From: Solea solea
Lineage: Eukaryota > Chordata > Actinopteri > Pleuronectiformes > Soleidae
Assembly (NCBI RefSeq): GCF_958295425.1
Contig: NC_081139.1
Coordinates: 21,457,888 to 21,521,887, forward strand
DNA: 64,000 nucleotides
Reading direction: 5' to 3'
Position numbers and translations under genes: made by a program. The notes below the pieces were generated by a model. That model saw only the letters and a list, made by a program, of their open reading frames with translations. It did not search any database and had not been told where the DNA came from. This document shows positions 1 through 11,045 of the stretch, piece by piece (the stretch's first letter is position 1; every line of letters starts with the position of its first letter).

Positions 1-627
1 GGAAACAGGGAAATGATTAATCAGAACTGTGACAATCTTGTGACTTATCCTCACCCTGCCTGCCACGGCGATGTTACCCCCCCTGCAGCACTGAGGTTCC
101 TCTCACTGATCACATCCAGACGTGACATTTAAATACGAACCCAGCTCCTCAGCAGACAAGAAAGGACGTACACTCTGGGACAGTCAAACAAATGGTGATG
201 GCAAGTACAGGTGGAAACCAGCTCAGTGAATTTACATGTGCACGTCTACCGTGGTCGACTCACAGCCAACTCCTTGGAGATTTACGCCGTGGTGTTATTT
301 TCAGTCCTAATGAGGCGAAAAGGTTAGGCACACAGCGGTAACTGTCGGTTTTGAAAATCCATTTTGCCATCTCTGCAGACGACGCGGAGAGTCGTCGCTC
401 TGCGAGAGATCAGAGGCCGTATGCTGGTACATCTTAGCTGAATTAGTGACAGCTAACAGTGAGGCGGCAAATTGTAACAAATGAACGATTCAGCCGGGGC
501 TGAGTGAGTTTAACTGAAATTGCAGAACAAAGGCAATTAGCAAATCACAAGGGCTGCAGTTTAATTGTTCTATATTCTGTGCTAATTATTAAACAGGAAG
601 TGTGATACATACATACTTTATAACTTC
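1..627. other. Unique non-coding DNA, left edge
   Basis: No open frame with exon-like character or splice-bounded exon was found here. The stretch from about 300 to 590 is unique-looking and contains several TAAT/ATTA-type homeodomain core motifs (around 515-590). It could be conserved non-coding DNA, but sequence alone cannot show this. Confidence 0.3.
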
Positions 628-628
628 C

Positions 629-677
<49 letters not shown>
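628..677. repeat. (ATCT)n microsatellite
   Basis: About twelve perfect ATCT units in AT-rich DNA. A simple tetranucleotide repeat with no sign of coding or regulatory function. Confidence 0.95.
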
Positions 678-1084
678 AAAATATAGGTTTATGCCACAGC
701 TGCTGCCCTAAATTAACAGCATTGGTAATTATCTAAATCATTTTTAATGTTTCTGTAATGGTGAATACACCAGTATGTAGAAGCTCTTCAAATTCAAATT
801 TACTGTTTTACAAAAAAACTGAAAAAAATAAAATAAAATAGTAAAGCACATCATTACTTCTTGATTAAGATGTCAAATTATAGTTATTTACTTGCGTTCC
901 TGAACAGAAAAAAAATTATTTTAGTGGTTGAATGTTATGCTTGATTTAATTCTGACTTCTCAGAGAAAAAGGTGAATTCAGTGTGTTACTTTTCAAAAAA
1001 GTATTTAACCTTTGCATGATAAGAAAACTTCACATTTTGGTGCTACGTCATGTGGCGACACACACGTTTTAAATCTTGAATGAA

Positions 1085-1240
1085 CAAAAATGATAAAATG
1101 GCAGCCTTCATAAAACAAGGCCCTTGACTAAAGTACATGTACAATTTTTTATTTTTTAAAGTGATTATAAACATTATAGTGTATTACATTTATGCAAATA
1201 AACCCTTCTAAATGTCCCACACTGCAACTTTAATAGTGTT
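1085..1240 (-). repeat. Teleost dispersed repeat, fragment (family A)
   Basis: The block contains the words GGCAGCCTTCATAAAACAAG and CCTTCTAAATGTCCCACACT. Closely related words occur at 59,550-59,735 in the same orientation and at 4,460-4,640 in the opposite one. This is a short interspersed family common in fish genomes. The copy is truncated and has no coding capacity. Confidence 0.6.
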
Positions 1241-1469
1241 TTCCCCTCTTTTTCATAGAGTGATACATCAAAGTACTGGTATAAGCACTTCAGAGTCAGA
1301 GACTGCCACTGGGCAGCGAGCTTATGCTAACTGCTTAGCGATTAGAGAAGGAAGCAGTGGTGTTTTTTTTTCTGCAGGGCACAGAGAAGCAGGAAAGGTA
1401 AAAAAAAAAAAGTCATGACTGAGAATTTTTCTTAAGCCACTGCAGCTGTGAAATATTGAGTTCACATCA

Positions 1470-1830
1470 GGGCTGCAGCATCATTAGATCATAATACTAT
1501 CATCCACCTCAGGCTACAGTCGTAGACATCTCTGTTCATTTGACCCAGAGCCAACGGCAATGCATTTAGACCAGCGGTACCTTTAAAACCTGCTGCATAA
1601 TATGGGGCTTCCACAGTCCTGCTGTCTACCAGTGGCATCTCGCTTCCCTTATGGAAATGAGCCAGGGTGTTGGAGCATGTCTGTAGTCCCCGGTGCAGAC
1701 TCTGGTTCCATTTGGTATTTAAATGGGTCAAACTGTGCTGATTTATTCATGCTCCGAGGCTTTCGAGCCACTCAGCCTGTCAGGAAAGCTCCCGGCTTTG
1801 CTCCCTCTCAACATAACTTATCTTTGGATA
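1470..1830. other. Unique block, possible conserved non-coding element
   Basis: This is balanced-composition, non-repetitive sequence in an otherwise repeat-laden gene-poor region. It holds short open frames on both strands, but none resembles a known protein and none has convincing splice sites. A distal regulatory element is one possible reading; that is inference only. Confidence 0.2.
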
Positions 1831-1937
1831 CTCACACACATATAGATTTTAAATTTACATTTTATAAACATTGAGGGTGTCCCTCCTCGTCGTTTATGGG
1901 TCTCTGTGTCTTAATTACAACCAAGGTGTTGTTGCAG

Positions 1938-2010
<73 letters not shown>
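1938..2010. repeat. Compound (GATA)n(GACA)n microsatellite
   Basis: About eleven GATA-type units pass directly into about seven GACA-type units, a compound tetranucleotide repeat. GATA/GACA arrays are widespread in vertebrate genomes. Confidence 0.95.
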
Positions 2011-2159
2011 CTCAAGTCATTTGATCACTGAAATATGAATAGTTGAATATGAAGCACGTTCATTTGATATCATGTGATATTGAGTTTATTTTTATTTGAC
2101 TGTTTTTAAAGTAAAGTCCAACTTCACTCTACCTCCCCCGACCAGACTAGACACTGATG

Positions 2160-2540
2160 GCGTGTTTCCACCGGCTCGCCTCACTTCAGTTGTGTTTCCA
2201 CTCACATAGTACCTGGTACCATTTCAGTCCAGTGACTGTGTCGGACGGAGTCTGTGCTCCGGTCATGGAGGAAGTACTGAACAAATACTTTTAATTAACT
2301 GATGATTCTAATGATTCAGTTACACTGAAAACAACTGTTTTACAAGTCACTAGTCACTCGTTCGTGTGTGTGTGGGTGTGTGTGTGTCGCGTGTAAAACA
2401 AAGTCACGGCAGTTTCATGCAGCCGTGCAGTGATGACTCCGCCCACATTGAGTAGGTAGCCTACTTTTATTGTAGTGGAAAACCAACCTAAACTGTGCCA
2501 TGCCGAGGAGAGACGAGCTGGGACCATAGTGGAAAAGAGC
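2160..2540. mobile_element. Short non-autonomous DNA element (GTTTCCAC/GTGGAAAA ends)
   Basis: The block begins GCGTGTTTCCACCGGCTCG and ends ATAGTGGAAAAGAGCC, so its ends are imperfect inverted repeats. It carries a GTACCTGGTACC-like palindrome inside. A related element with clearer ends lies at 32,910-33,249 and a fragment at about 54,690-54,790. There is no transposase frame. It is probably a MITE-like DNA transposon derivative; family assignment is uncertain. Confidence 0.5.
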
Positions 2541-4172
2541 CATAAGTGGCCCCCAGGTCATTTTAGTTTACTGATCTACAAAATGAACCTGACACTGAAA
2601 TGTGTGACCACATTTTCCCTTAAATGTATATCTTGACGATTCATTTGATGAGATTAGATTAAAACCTATTTTGAAAAAAAGAAAGAAACCTGCATAAATA
2701 CTCATTCTCTCATGCGGCTCTAGCTTGAGTAGTACTTGTATTTGAGCAGCTGCTGTCAGAAAAGAGCGAGCGGTGTCAAAGCTCGCTCAATCGCCCTTTG
2801 AAATCTGCAGGCTGCAGCTTCTGCTTTCATCGATCCCTCCTTTATCAGGCAAAAAAATAATAACTGCATTGTTCACTGCACTCAAACATAAAAGACATAA
2901 AATACACCCCAGACAAACATAGACCAACACATCCCTTCACACACGGGGCGTGCGTTGTTATTGTTATTGATTCCTGTGCGGGGGGAAGGGGTGTAAATGA
3001 TGGACAGAGCTAGAGAAGACAGGAGAATAACAGCATGGGGTTAAAGCAGGGTAGCAAATTTACTTAAAGCCCCGGTTAAATATGTTACAGGGGCATTTTT
3101 TTATCAAATGTTGGGAAATAACTTCTTTCTTCTGCTGCTAAGACATTTTAAGTCATAATATAATATAATATAATACCCTCAGCAGGAAATGTAATGCCAA
3201 CCACACGACCAAAACAGTTAGAATGATTTAATGGAGGATATGTATCTGTTTGATACCGTTTTGAGAGTGTTTTTATTTTGTTTGGCTCAAGATACTTATA
3301 CTTAATATACTGTATAAACCACACCATGGTGTCTGCAGGTTATAGTCAGTTTGTGAAAGACCTTGCTGGCCGTTAAAAAAAGCATTTCAAGCCCCAGTAA
3401 TGGCAATTTCAAGGGCAATTTCTTATATTTCAAGGGCACTGTGCCCTAAGCCCTCTTTAATGTCTAACCTGTTTTGGACCATGTTTTCATCATTAGTGGA
3501 AAAACCCACTGTGTGAAAAAACACAGTCATCGAAACCACAATCAGTCAAAAATCTGTGTCAGTACATGAATAGATTTTATTCATTGGCTCTAGAAAAGCT
3601 ATTGTTTCTCCCAATGACAGTGTTTTTATTACACAGAGGCAGTTATAATGGGATTATAAACACAGAGGAGACTATAACCAATCAGTTAAATTAGTTATAG
3701 GCTACTTCAATTATGACATTAAACTAGAAGGGTATTTCTTTTATAAGCTTGGATCACAAGGCTTCTCAGTTTCACTCGAGTCTTCACCACCTGCTGATAC
3801 AAAGAGGGGAGCAAGCAAGCACTGCCACAGTGTTTTAAGCCTGGGAAATCCACAGTAATTACACTAATACAGCACCCTCTCAGCAGGCTCATTTGTTTGG
3901 TTTCCAAAAGAGCTGACCAGATGGTTCCCCCGAGCCTGCTGTTCTTCCATATTCATGAGATGAAGTTTGACCCCGTCACCTCTGAAGGACTGACCTCTAA
4001 CCTAGGCTCTTTAGAGCATTAATAGGATATGGAAGAGGGGCAGAGGGAGAAGCATCGCATCAGGGACACCAACCCCCCACTCACAGCCCCAACGCCTCCG
4101 ACTGAAGGCATTGGACATGAGGGAGTGAGGCTATGTCAAGCGAGCCTTCACATCAGTTCCCAGGCTCCAACT
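2541..4172. other. Non-coding interval
   Basis: AT-rich intergenic DNA with short homopolymers and a small (TAATA)n run near 3,155-3,172. I see no exon, RNA gene or bounded mobile element. Confidence 0.5.
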
Positions 4173-4192
4173 GGGGGGGGGGGGGGGGGGGG
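4173..4192. repeat. Poly-G tract of 20 bases
   Basis: An uninterrupted run of 20 guanines inside otherwise mixed sequence. Runs of this length are rare in vertebrate DNA, can form G-quadruplexes and are prone to length errors in assembly. Frames reading through it as poly-glycine are artefacts. Confidence 0.95.
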
Positions 4193-4459
4193 CTCGTCCC
4201 TGGAAGTGAACATCTGTCCCAAACACAAGCCGTCCCTACACACCGAGTGGTGGATCGCAGTGCAGAGACAAAGCCGGAGGATCAGACGAATTATGTCACA
4301 CCGTGTAAGCAATGCTCAAGAGCGTGGCACTGACGTCTTTCCTGTGCATATCTAACCTCTGACAACATTCAGTGTGCTGATCAGTCAAAGAAAACACAGG
4401 AACTGTAAATCAATAGACTGTTTGATCATATATGACAAGCTACCCTCAGTCCATTGAAA

Positions 4460-4816
4460 CTTTATTAATAAAGGTCAAGTGTGTCATATTTAGGAGGGTT
4501 TATTGACAGATATTGTATGTAATTAGGTTTATATATGAGTGTATAAACTTGTTTTTGTAGCATAGAATAAGTATTTTATAATGTATGTAGTTTTAGGCAA
4601 GGGCCTTGTTTTATGGAAGCCACCATCTCCATCTTGCGCTGCCATTTTCTACGGCAGACTGAATGGGTCAAACCAGCCTGATTGTGCATCTGACATTTTG
4701 AAACAAAAAGAAGAGACATCTTTTCTGGTGAACGAAGGCCACTGTAGTTCCCTGACATTTTTTACAATCTGCAGTATCACCATGAGATGTCATGATTTCT
4801 TACATCTGAAATACTA
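4460..4816 (+). repeat. Teleost dispersed repeat, near full-length (family A)
   Basis: It starts with GTCATATTTAGGAGGGTTTA and ends with CAATCTGCAGTATCACC followed by a MATGTC-type word. This order of words is typical of an abundant short repeat of fish genomes that ends in a purine-poor box before a short A/T tail. Related partial copies in this window are at 1,085-1,240 and 59,550-59,735. Short open frames inside are incidental. Confidence 0.6.
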
Positions 4817-4817
4817 A

Positions 4818-5386
4818 GGGACCGTCCACACGGACACTGGTTTAGGTGAATGCGCAGACTTTTGTCGGAGAGGAGTTCCGTCCGTTTTAGGGGAATCTCA
4901 AAACGCCTGCCTCGCGTTTCCGTGTAGACAGCAAATATGCGACTTTAGGAAAACAATGATGTCATAGCTCCACCTCCCTCACCCTTAACCCCTCGTGACG
5001 GGACGTAACAACAACATTTACAATGGCGGATCACAGGATTTGTATACGCGCTGCCTTTTTTTTTTTAAATGACTTGGACGTCGTGTGGGAAATCTTTCCC
5101 CACCACGTTCCTCGGATACTGCATCCGAAACGCGTCCAGTGTGTCAGTGTATTTGGACAGACACGGCTCCGAGTCAACATTTTCCTGCAGCTTTGTTGTC
5201 TTGTAGTCTAAAGAGACACAAAGTAAACCAAAGACTCTCCTCTTGCATTCGCTGTCGCCATCTCCGGGTTTGTGTTTTGAGTTTGTACTCAGCTCGCCAT
5301 TTTTGTTACAGCGCCACTTACTGGTCTGGCGTAAGTACTACAGCTTTTTGAGTCATTTTAGGGCGTTTCCGAGTGGACGTGGCTAT
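4818..5386. mobile_element. Non-autonomous hAT-like DNA transposon remnant
   Basis: The left end (GACCGTCCACACGGACAC) and right end (GTTTCCGAGTGGACGTGG) are inverted with respect to each other. This GTCCACNCGGA-type terminus is familiar from vertebrate hAT/Tip100-like non-autonomous elements. The interior is more GC-rich than the flanks and holds no transposase. A target-site duplication is not clear, which suggests age. Confidence 0.5.
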
Positions 5387-7146
5387 AGCTGCTCTGCTTT
5401 AAACATCTGGGTTTGATTTCAATATTTTTACTCTGGGACTAATGAGGCAGAAAATACAACATCATTAAGAAACAACACTTATGAGCATAACTGTTTATCA
5501 ACCATAATTGCTGTGAATGATAAAAATGATACCCCCAAAAAACGCAAACGTAATTGCTCATTCAAAACAAAATAAGCAATAAACACACTTATATAATAAA
5601 CAAGTTCTGTAATCCTTAAATAGTACAAATAAATAACATCAAGCTCCGCCATTAACTCAGCCAAAATCAACATACTGTGCGACGGTGCTCCTGCTGTGGA
5701 AGTGGTGAACTGTTGACAAGCATGTGGAAGAAATAGATGCAGCTCGTGTTCTTATTCAGCAAGCACAGCCTGAAGCCACTTTTAATGACCGTGTCTGTTT
5801 GCTCGCAGACATCCTCCTGTCACTCATTCTCTCCACTCCATTGCCTTCATTTTCAGCGTGTGATTCCCAGACACGATCATCACTTCAGCTGATCCAGTCA
5901 AAGAAAACATAAAAAAGAACAGAGTGGGATGTGTGTTGCAAAGTACAGTATCCTAGTATCCTAGTAGACTAGTTCTGGACTAGAAACATGGTAAACTTTA
6001 ATGAGACACAGTCACTGCTGCCTTGTTTTCCCCCCACTCTCATCTCTGTGGGTTTACTGTACTAAGCAGATTCGTAAAGCCCTGGGATAAGCACTATTTC
6101 GCTCAGGTTACTATCTTTTCAGCTCTTTCCTTCAGTTTGTGCCACTTTTTTTTTGCACAGACTTGCATTTTTCCGTTGACAGTCTAAAACATGCCTCTGG
6201 TTCTGTCTGAACTCAGCGAGGGGCCTTCAAACTCTGGGTTCTGCATCACTATTACTGTTTTAAAATCTGCTTCTTGTGATTCCTCCGTCTTTATAAATGT
6301 GTAATAGGCGACTAAATCGCTTGAATGGCCCCTCGGGATACATTTTCTGGGACATTCTCCTTATAGCGCATGAACACGCTGAAACAATAAGACAATTCCT
6401 GTGAATGTGAACGTGTTAATCGTCTGAACTCTGCACTCGATGTAGCAGGTAAAAAAAAATATATATATACGTGCTGTTTTTACAACACTGTGTAAAAGCG
6501 TGAGGCTACAGAGGCAGTTTATTGCCTGTTCAACAGTGTTCCACTCTTGAAAGGCACTAAATGATGTGATTAGATGAGAGGATATATGGCGTCGCGCAAT
6601 GATAACCTTTCTCTTCTGTAGCTGCTGTGATGGCAGAATTATCAACATAGTTGTTCTTTATTACTGATCCTATCTGGGCTCATTCGACCACAGCAGTTTA
6701 CAGAAGCAGTGTGCCTGTGCGGTGGAGATGAGCCAGAGTGAAGATAACCCTGCACATCCATCTGACTAATTGGCTTCTCAGTGCAGGCAGAGGGAAAAAC
6801 AACTCTGATTTATAGTGCTTGAGAATGCAGATTCTCGCCTTAAAAATTCTGTCCTACTCTAACAGCAAACAATTAGGCCTGAATTTAGAGCCCATTTACC
6901 AATTAAAACATTTGGTCTGCAATCTTATTCGGGACTTTCTGGCCTCAGTGCCCCGTTAGTGCCTGCCCATGATAGAGATTTACAACGTTCAAGATAATTG
7001 TGAGGATTCCAATACCGTAAAACAGAAGAGAGGCACAATGTGTAACCGCAGAAGCCTCAGATCCTCCCATCAGAGATGATCATGTATCACATTACTCTGG
7101 CTGACCCTGAATTATCCAGCAAGTATGTGCACAATGGCATTTATGT
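5387..7146. other. Non-coding interval with a unique block at about 6,650-7,130
   Basis: No coding exon is supported. The last 480 bases are unique-looking and contain several homeodomain-like cores (TAATTGG, CAATTAGG, CCAATTAAAA) within a short span. That is the look of a developmental enhancer or conserved non-coding element, but this needs cross-species comparison. Confidence 0.3.
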
Positions 7147-7725
7147 TAGTGCTGTCAAACAATTCAAATATTTAATCAATCGCATTGATGTCATAGTTCA
7201 TTCACAATTAATCGCACATTTTTATCTACTCTAAATGTCCCTTGATTTAATGCTCTTATCAACATAGAAATGTGTTTTGTGCATTTTTTTTTTTTACTTT
7301 ACAATATCTCTGTCACCCTGCATATTTTGAGTTCTTCCTCTTATTATGAGAGCCACACAATAATAAGAGAGGCTGTGTATCACCCTGCAGTGCCGTTCTT
7401 CAACGCAAACACAGCTAATTCGAGCTAAAGGAACTAGCGGCCCTCGGAGGCCTCCTTACAACGGTTCGGGGGTCTGCCAGCTTGGTTGGTAATACATCAT
7501 TACTTGGGAGTGGGGAGTGCGTTGAGAAATGATCCAGGCTGCGTTGGATACGGAGAGCCTGCCTGCTCGCACTCGCCATCCAATCAAAACGTAACGTTAG
7601 CATACTACTACGTTACTAGTTGTTGCAACAGCATGTGAAAAAAACTACAAAGTTTGCTCGGCCAAAAAGAACTTTAAATGGGTTTGCGTTAACATCGTTA
7701 ATAACGCATTTAACTGACTGCACTA
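7147..7725. mobile_element. hAT-type DNA transposon remnant (AGTGCTGTCA ends)
   Basis: The left end TAGTGCTGTCAAACAATT and the right end GACTGCACTA are near-perfect inverted repeats. Both ends are bordered by the AATCGCATT / GTTAATAACGC words that characterise an abundant vertebrate hAT-like repeat. No intact transposase frame survives. It looks like an old, internally deleted copy. Confidence 0.6.
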
Positions 7726-7731
7726 CTACAT

Positions 7732-7803
7732 ATGTATACATACATATACATATATATATACACACACACACACATATACACACATATATATATATGTGTG
7801 TGT
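7732..7803. repeat. (TA)n/(CA)n complex simple repeat
   Basis: Alternating TA and CA dinucleotides with TACA words; partly self-complementary. It generates long meaningless open frames (Tyr/Ile/Thr/His) on both strands. Confidence 0.95.
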
Positions 7804-8339
7804 TCAAGAGTGACCTTTAGTATATCAAATATTCACAGCAATCCCAGTGCAACACATTGTAAAGGATGGTTGCCAAAGAAACACACTCATCCCCAGCGTC
7901 GTACCGCATTCATGCACATTGAAGCCACTATTGAAGTTGTGTCATAAATGTTTTTGTATATGTCACCAACAGGCAGAGATCGAAAGTGAAAGTGTAATCA
8001 CATGATGAAAGGAGATGACAGTTGGTGGAACAGAAGAGGATGCAAGGGCGAGATAGAGCGAGATAAAAGCAGATGAAAGGGAGACGCTAAAAGAGGAAGA
8101 AGAAAGCGAGATGACAACCTGCGCGGGCAAGGAACAGAGGAAAGAGGAAAAGGAATTGGGCTTGTGACTGGAACGTTGCTTGTTCAACCCAGGGACGGCA
8201 AAACAAGGCACCCAGTCCTCCATGGTTCCCGAGGTGCGGATAAGTGCTGCCCACTGCTCCTGTGCCCGGCTTGTTTGTGTTACTACTGGTGTGCAATAAG
8301 GATGGTTTGAAGGTGACATAGACCGGAAGCTCCAATTAA

Positions 8340-8915
8340 CGCTGCGTTTGTGTGTGTATCTGCGTCATTACCTCGTTTATGAAACCCTAAAGTTTCAGAA
8401 CAAACAGTTCAGCCACTGCTGAGAAAATAGTGTTGTATTGTTTTCCTGGGCTCTGCGAAGCGGATCGACACTTCCTTAATTTGATGTCGTCATCAGAAAT
8501 CCTCACCACCGTAGCGCCTCCCGGTGCGGGCACTAGTCCGGGCACATCCGGTTGCGTACATTCAACCGCAGAAGAAGAAGAAGAACTAGTCTCGTTGTAG
8601 CTGCTGAGATGCAGAGCATCCACCGTGCCAGAGGGGGAGCTGTGTATCTGAGAGCTGGCCTATCTATTACGTCACTTCCAGGTACCTGGCCAATCACAGG
8701 ACAGTAGGAAAGCTCTCGTTGGCTGGCCAATCACAGCAACTGTTTGGTCTGAAACAGCGCGGCTGACGAGAGCGTCAGTGAGGAGATATTTTGATCGGCT
8801 CGTTTGCAGCGATTAGGAGGATTTTAATCATGAAAACAAGTTAATATATGTAAGTAGACCTCCATAACTAACATATATGTGTGATACAAGCATTCTATGT
8901 CACCTTTAAATGCAG
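8340..8915. repeat. GC-richer teleost repeat with two CCAAT words
   Basis: The right half contains GGCCAATCACAGGACAG and a second GGCCAATCACAGC. It then runs through a TTAATCATGAAAACAAG word to GATACAAGCATTCTATGTC and CACCTTTAAA. I recognise this ending as that of a common fish interspersed repeat. The paired CCAAT boxes could mimic a promoter, but no transcript start or exon follows. Confidence 0.5.
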
Positions 8916-9409
8916 AGGACCAATTCATTATCACTAATTGGTGTGTGTGAGAAAATGACTAATTCTTAAGTCTAATTCTTTGTGTTAAAGTGCTCCAAGC
9001 TGCATCAACAGACCGAAACACAAAACAAAGTTTAAAGAGCTTGCACCATGTAAATAAATATTTAAAAAATAAATTAATTGTCTCAATGAAGCCAATATTT
9101 CAATTTAACATACTTTCTTAATCTCTGATGACATATCACAATCATTGCATGACTCATTTTAATATGTTTCTCTTATAACTATTAACTCATAAAATGTAGT
9201 CTCTCTCTATTATTGCCCTGACTACGGATCAGATATCAGACTAATAAAAGTGTAATGGCATTTTAGCTGAGTCGTGTTGTGGGCTGTTTATTTCTGCTTT
9301 ATGGGAGTAGAAGATTTGTGACACAGTGAAGGAATTATGTCTGATATTGGATCAGACAAGGAGAATTAGTATCGTGCCATCCCTGGCCCACTATAAGCTT
9401 TAGCATGGA
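8916..9409. other. AT-rich non-coding interval
   Basis: Low-complexity AT-rich DNA with no exon, RNA gene or recognisable element. Confidence 0.5.
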
Positions 9410-9945
9410 CAGTGGTGTACTTGTGTCTCTTTTACACAACGAGGCCCTGTGGGGAAAACTTGGGCTTGATGCCCACTTCCTATACGTTGCCTATATCAGA
9501 TTTTTTTACATTGTCTTTCAAAAGGGACCCATATCTGATGTCTGCATTCACACTGGGTAATAATTGGGGAAACAAACCACAGGGTGGATGTGGCAACCAA
9601 AGACCAAAACGGAAGTGAAAGTTGTGTTGAACTTAGAAATCCTCGCCCCGAGGGTTTAAAATCCATGAAACCTCTGTATGAGTCCACTGGTTTGAGCTCT
9701 CGTCCTCCATTGCACAGTTTAAGAAAGAGTCATGTGATCGTAGACACGTGTATTTACATCATTCGCCACGTTCAAGTCACATTGACGGGGGAATATCTGA
9801 TCTGTCCGCTTACATTGTAGACACACAACTTATTTCCACAGAAATAAGCTCACACTGTCATGGGTCATATCTGATTTGTGCCACATGGGAGGAAAAGATC
9901 ACAATGGGGTCACTTGCACCATGCAGCGTAAATGCAACCTTAGAC
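9410..9945. repeat. Dispersed repeat, short form (family B)
   Basis: The left part (TTGCCTATATCAGATTT, TTCACACTGGGTAATAATTG) recurs at 28,415-28,510. The right part (CACACTGTCATGGGTCAT, GGGGTCACTTGCACCATGCA) recurs at 29,869-29,945. In this copy the two parts lie about 300 bp apart; in the other they are more than 1.3 kb apart. It is probably a DNA-element family with a short and a long member. No coding frame survives. Confidence 0.55.
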
Positions 9946-10419
9946 ATGTGCTGCTGACATGACTATCTCATGGAACAGGCTGGAGACAGTCGTGTCTAAA
10001 GCTCTAACATTCACTCTGCACTTCCACCACGGACACATGTCATAATTTCCACATCACACTTTTCAAAGGGATTCCTGCCACTGTCAACTCAGGCTCTGTC
10101 ACAGCTGATGCAGGCAGTGACAGTGCGGACTTTAATGGGAAGTAAAAGTTTGATAGCAGTGATGTATTTGACAGTGTGCATACACTACCTTAATTACACT
10201 TCCTGTGTATATAATTTACATCAAACAACAGAAAATTTGTTAATAAGCTAGGGTGGGGGATCATTTTCCGTATTTTACCGTATTGCCCCGATTGTAACCG
10301 ACTGATGCATTGCCACAACAATGGAAAATGTCGGTCAGCTGTGGAACGGACAGTAAAAACACCATCCAATCATATTGAATGGTTCATCAAATCAATCATA
10401 TTCATCAAATCAAAGTGCA

Positions 10420-10680
10420 TTAATCGCACATGCTCAGAAGACAACGCCAGAGCTTATGCAAGCTTGCTAAAAATTCAACAAGACACGAGACAGTTGCAGC
10501 AACGTTATGACAGGAAAGGTGGCAACAACAGGTGCTGCAAACGAAAGACCTTTTTTGGGACAGCCACTGCCAAGACAAAGGCAAGACCAGAGTGAACATC
10601 GGTGCTGCATTTGAACGCTGGCGACAACTGAAAGCCCAGAAAGGGACTTGGACTTTTTTATTCAAAATGTAGCCTGCTCA
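10420..10680 (+). pseudogene. Decayed transposable-element ORF fragment
   Basis: Around 10,596-10,655 the plus strand can be read as NIGAAFERWRQLKAQKG. This is the kind of short helical motif (GAAFxRWRxLKxxKG) I associate with a repeated protein fragment found next to fish DNA transposons. The frame breaks soon after, and the upstream sequence is Gln/Lys-rich without clear homology. It is a weakly supported relic, not a functional gene. Confidence 0.3.
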
Positions 10681-10754
10681 AACAGTTTTGCCAGGATCTC
10701 CAATCCCACCTTTAAGTTAACACGTGAAAACATATACTGCACTATCACATTAGA

Positions 10755-11045
10755 GGAGACAAGGACTTGAATGCAGACTCAGAGACAGGTTTGAAGTTAA
10801 TAAGTCTTTACTTACACATCAGGTTTGACAAGTGGAAACCAGTCCAAACAGCAAAGGTGTCAGTAATAAGAAAAGGGGACAAGACAATATACACGAACCA
10901 ATGTAAAGAAGAAAGGCAGAGACTAAATAGGCTAGATACAGGTGTGACACATGAGGGCAGGTGCAGGTAATCAAGAGGGCAGGAAACAGGGAAGGAAGTG
11001 AAGATGCCTGAAATGAGCCAAGATGTGAGTTTTAAAGTAAAACTG
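10755..11045. repeat. Dispersed repeat (family B/C junction copy)
   Basis: GAGACAAGGACTTGAATGCA is shared with 28,198-28,220. The words AGGCAGAGACTAAATAGGCT, GTGACACATGAGGGCAGG and AATCAAGAGGGCAGGAAAC are shared with 29,980-30,080. The block is thus a second member of the composite element at 28.2-30.1 kb. No coding frame. Confidence 0.5.

Noticed and set aside
7616..7820. Overlapping Tyr/Ile/Cys-rich frames on both strands
   Set aside because: Produced by the TA/CA simple repeat and the adjoining transposon remnant.
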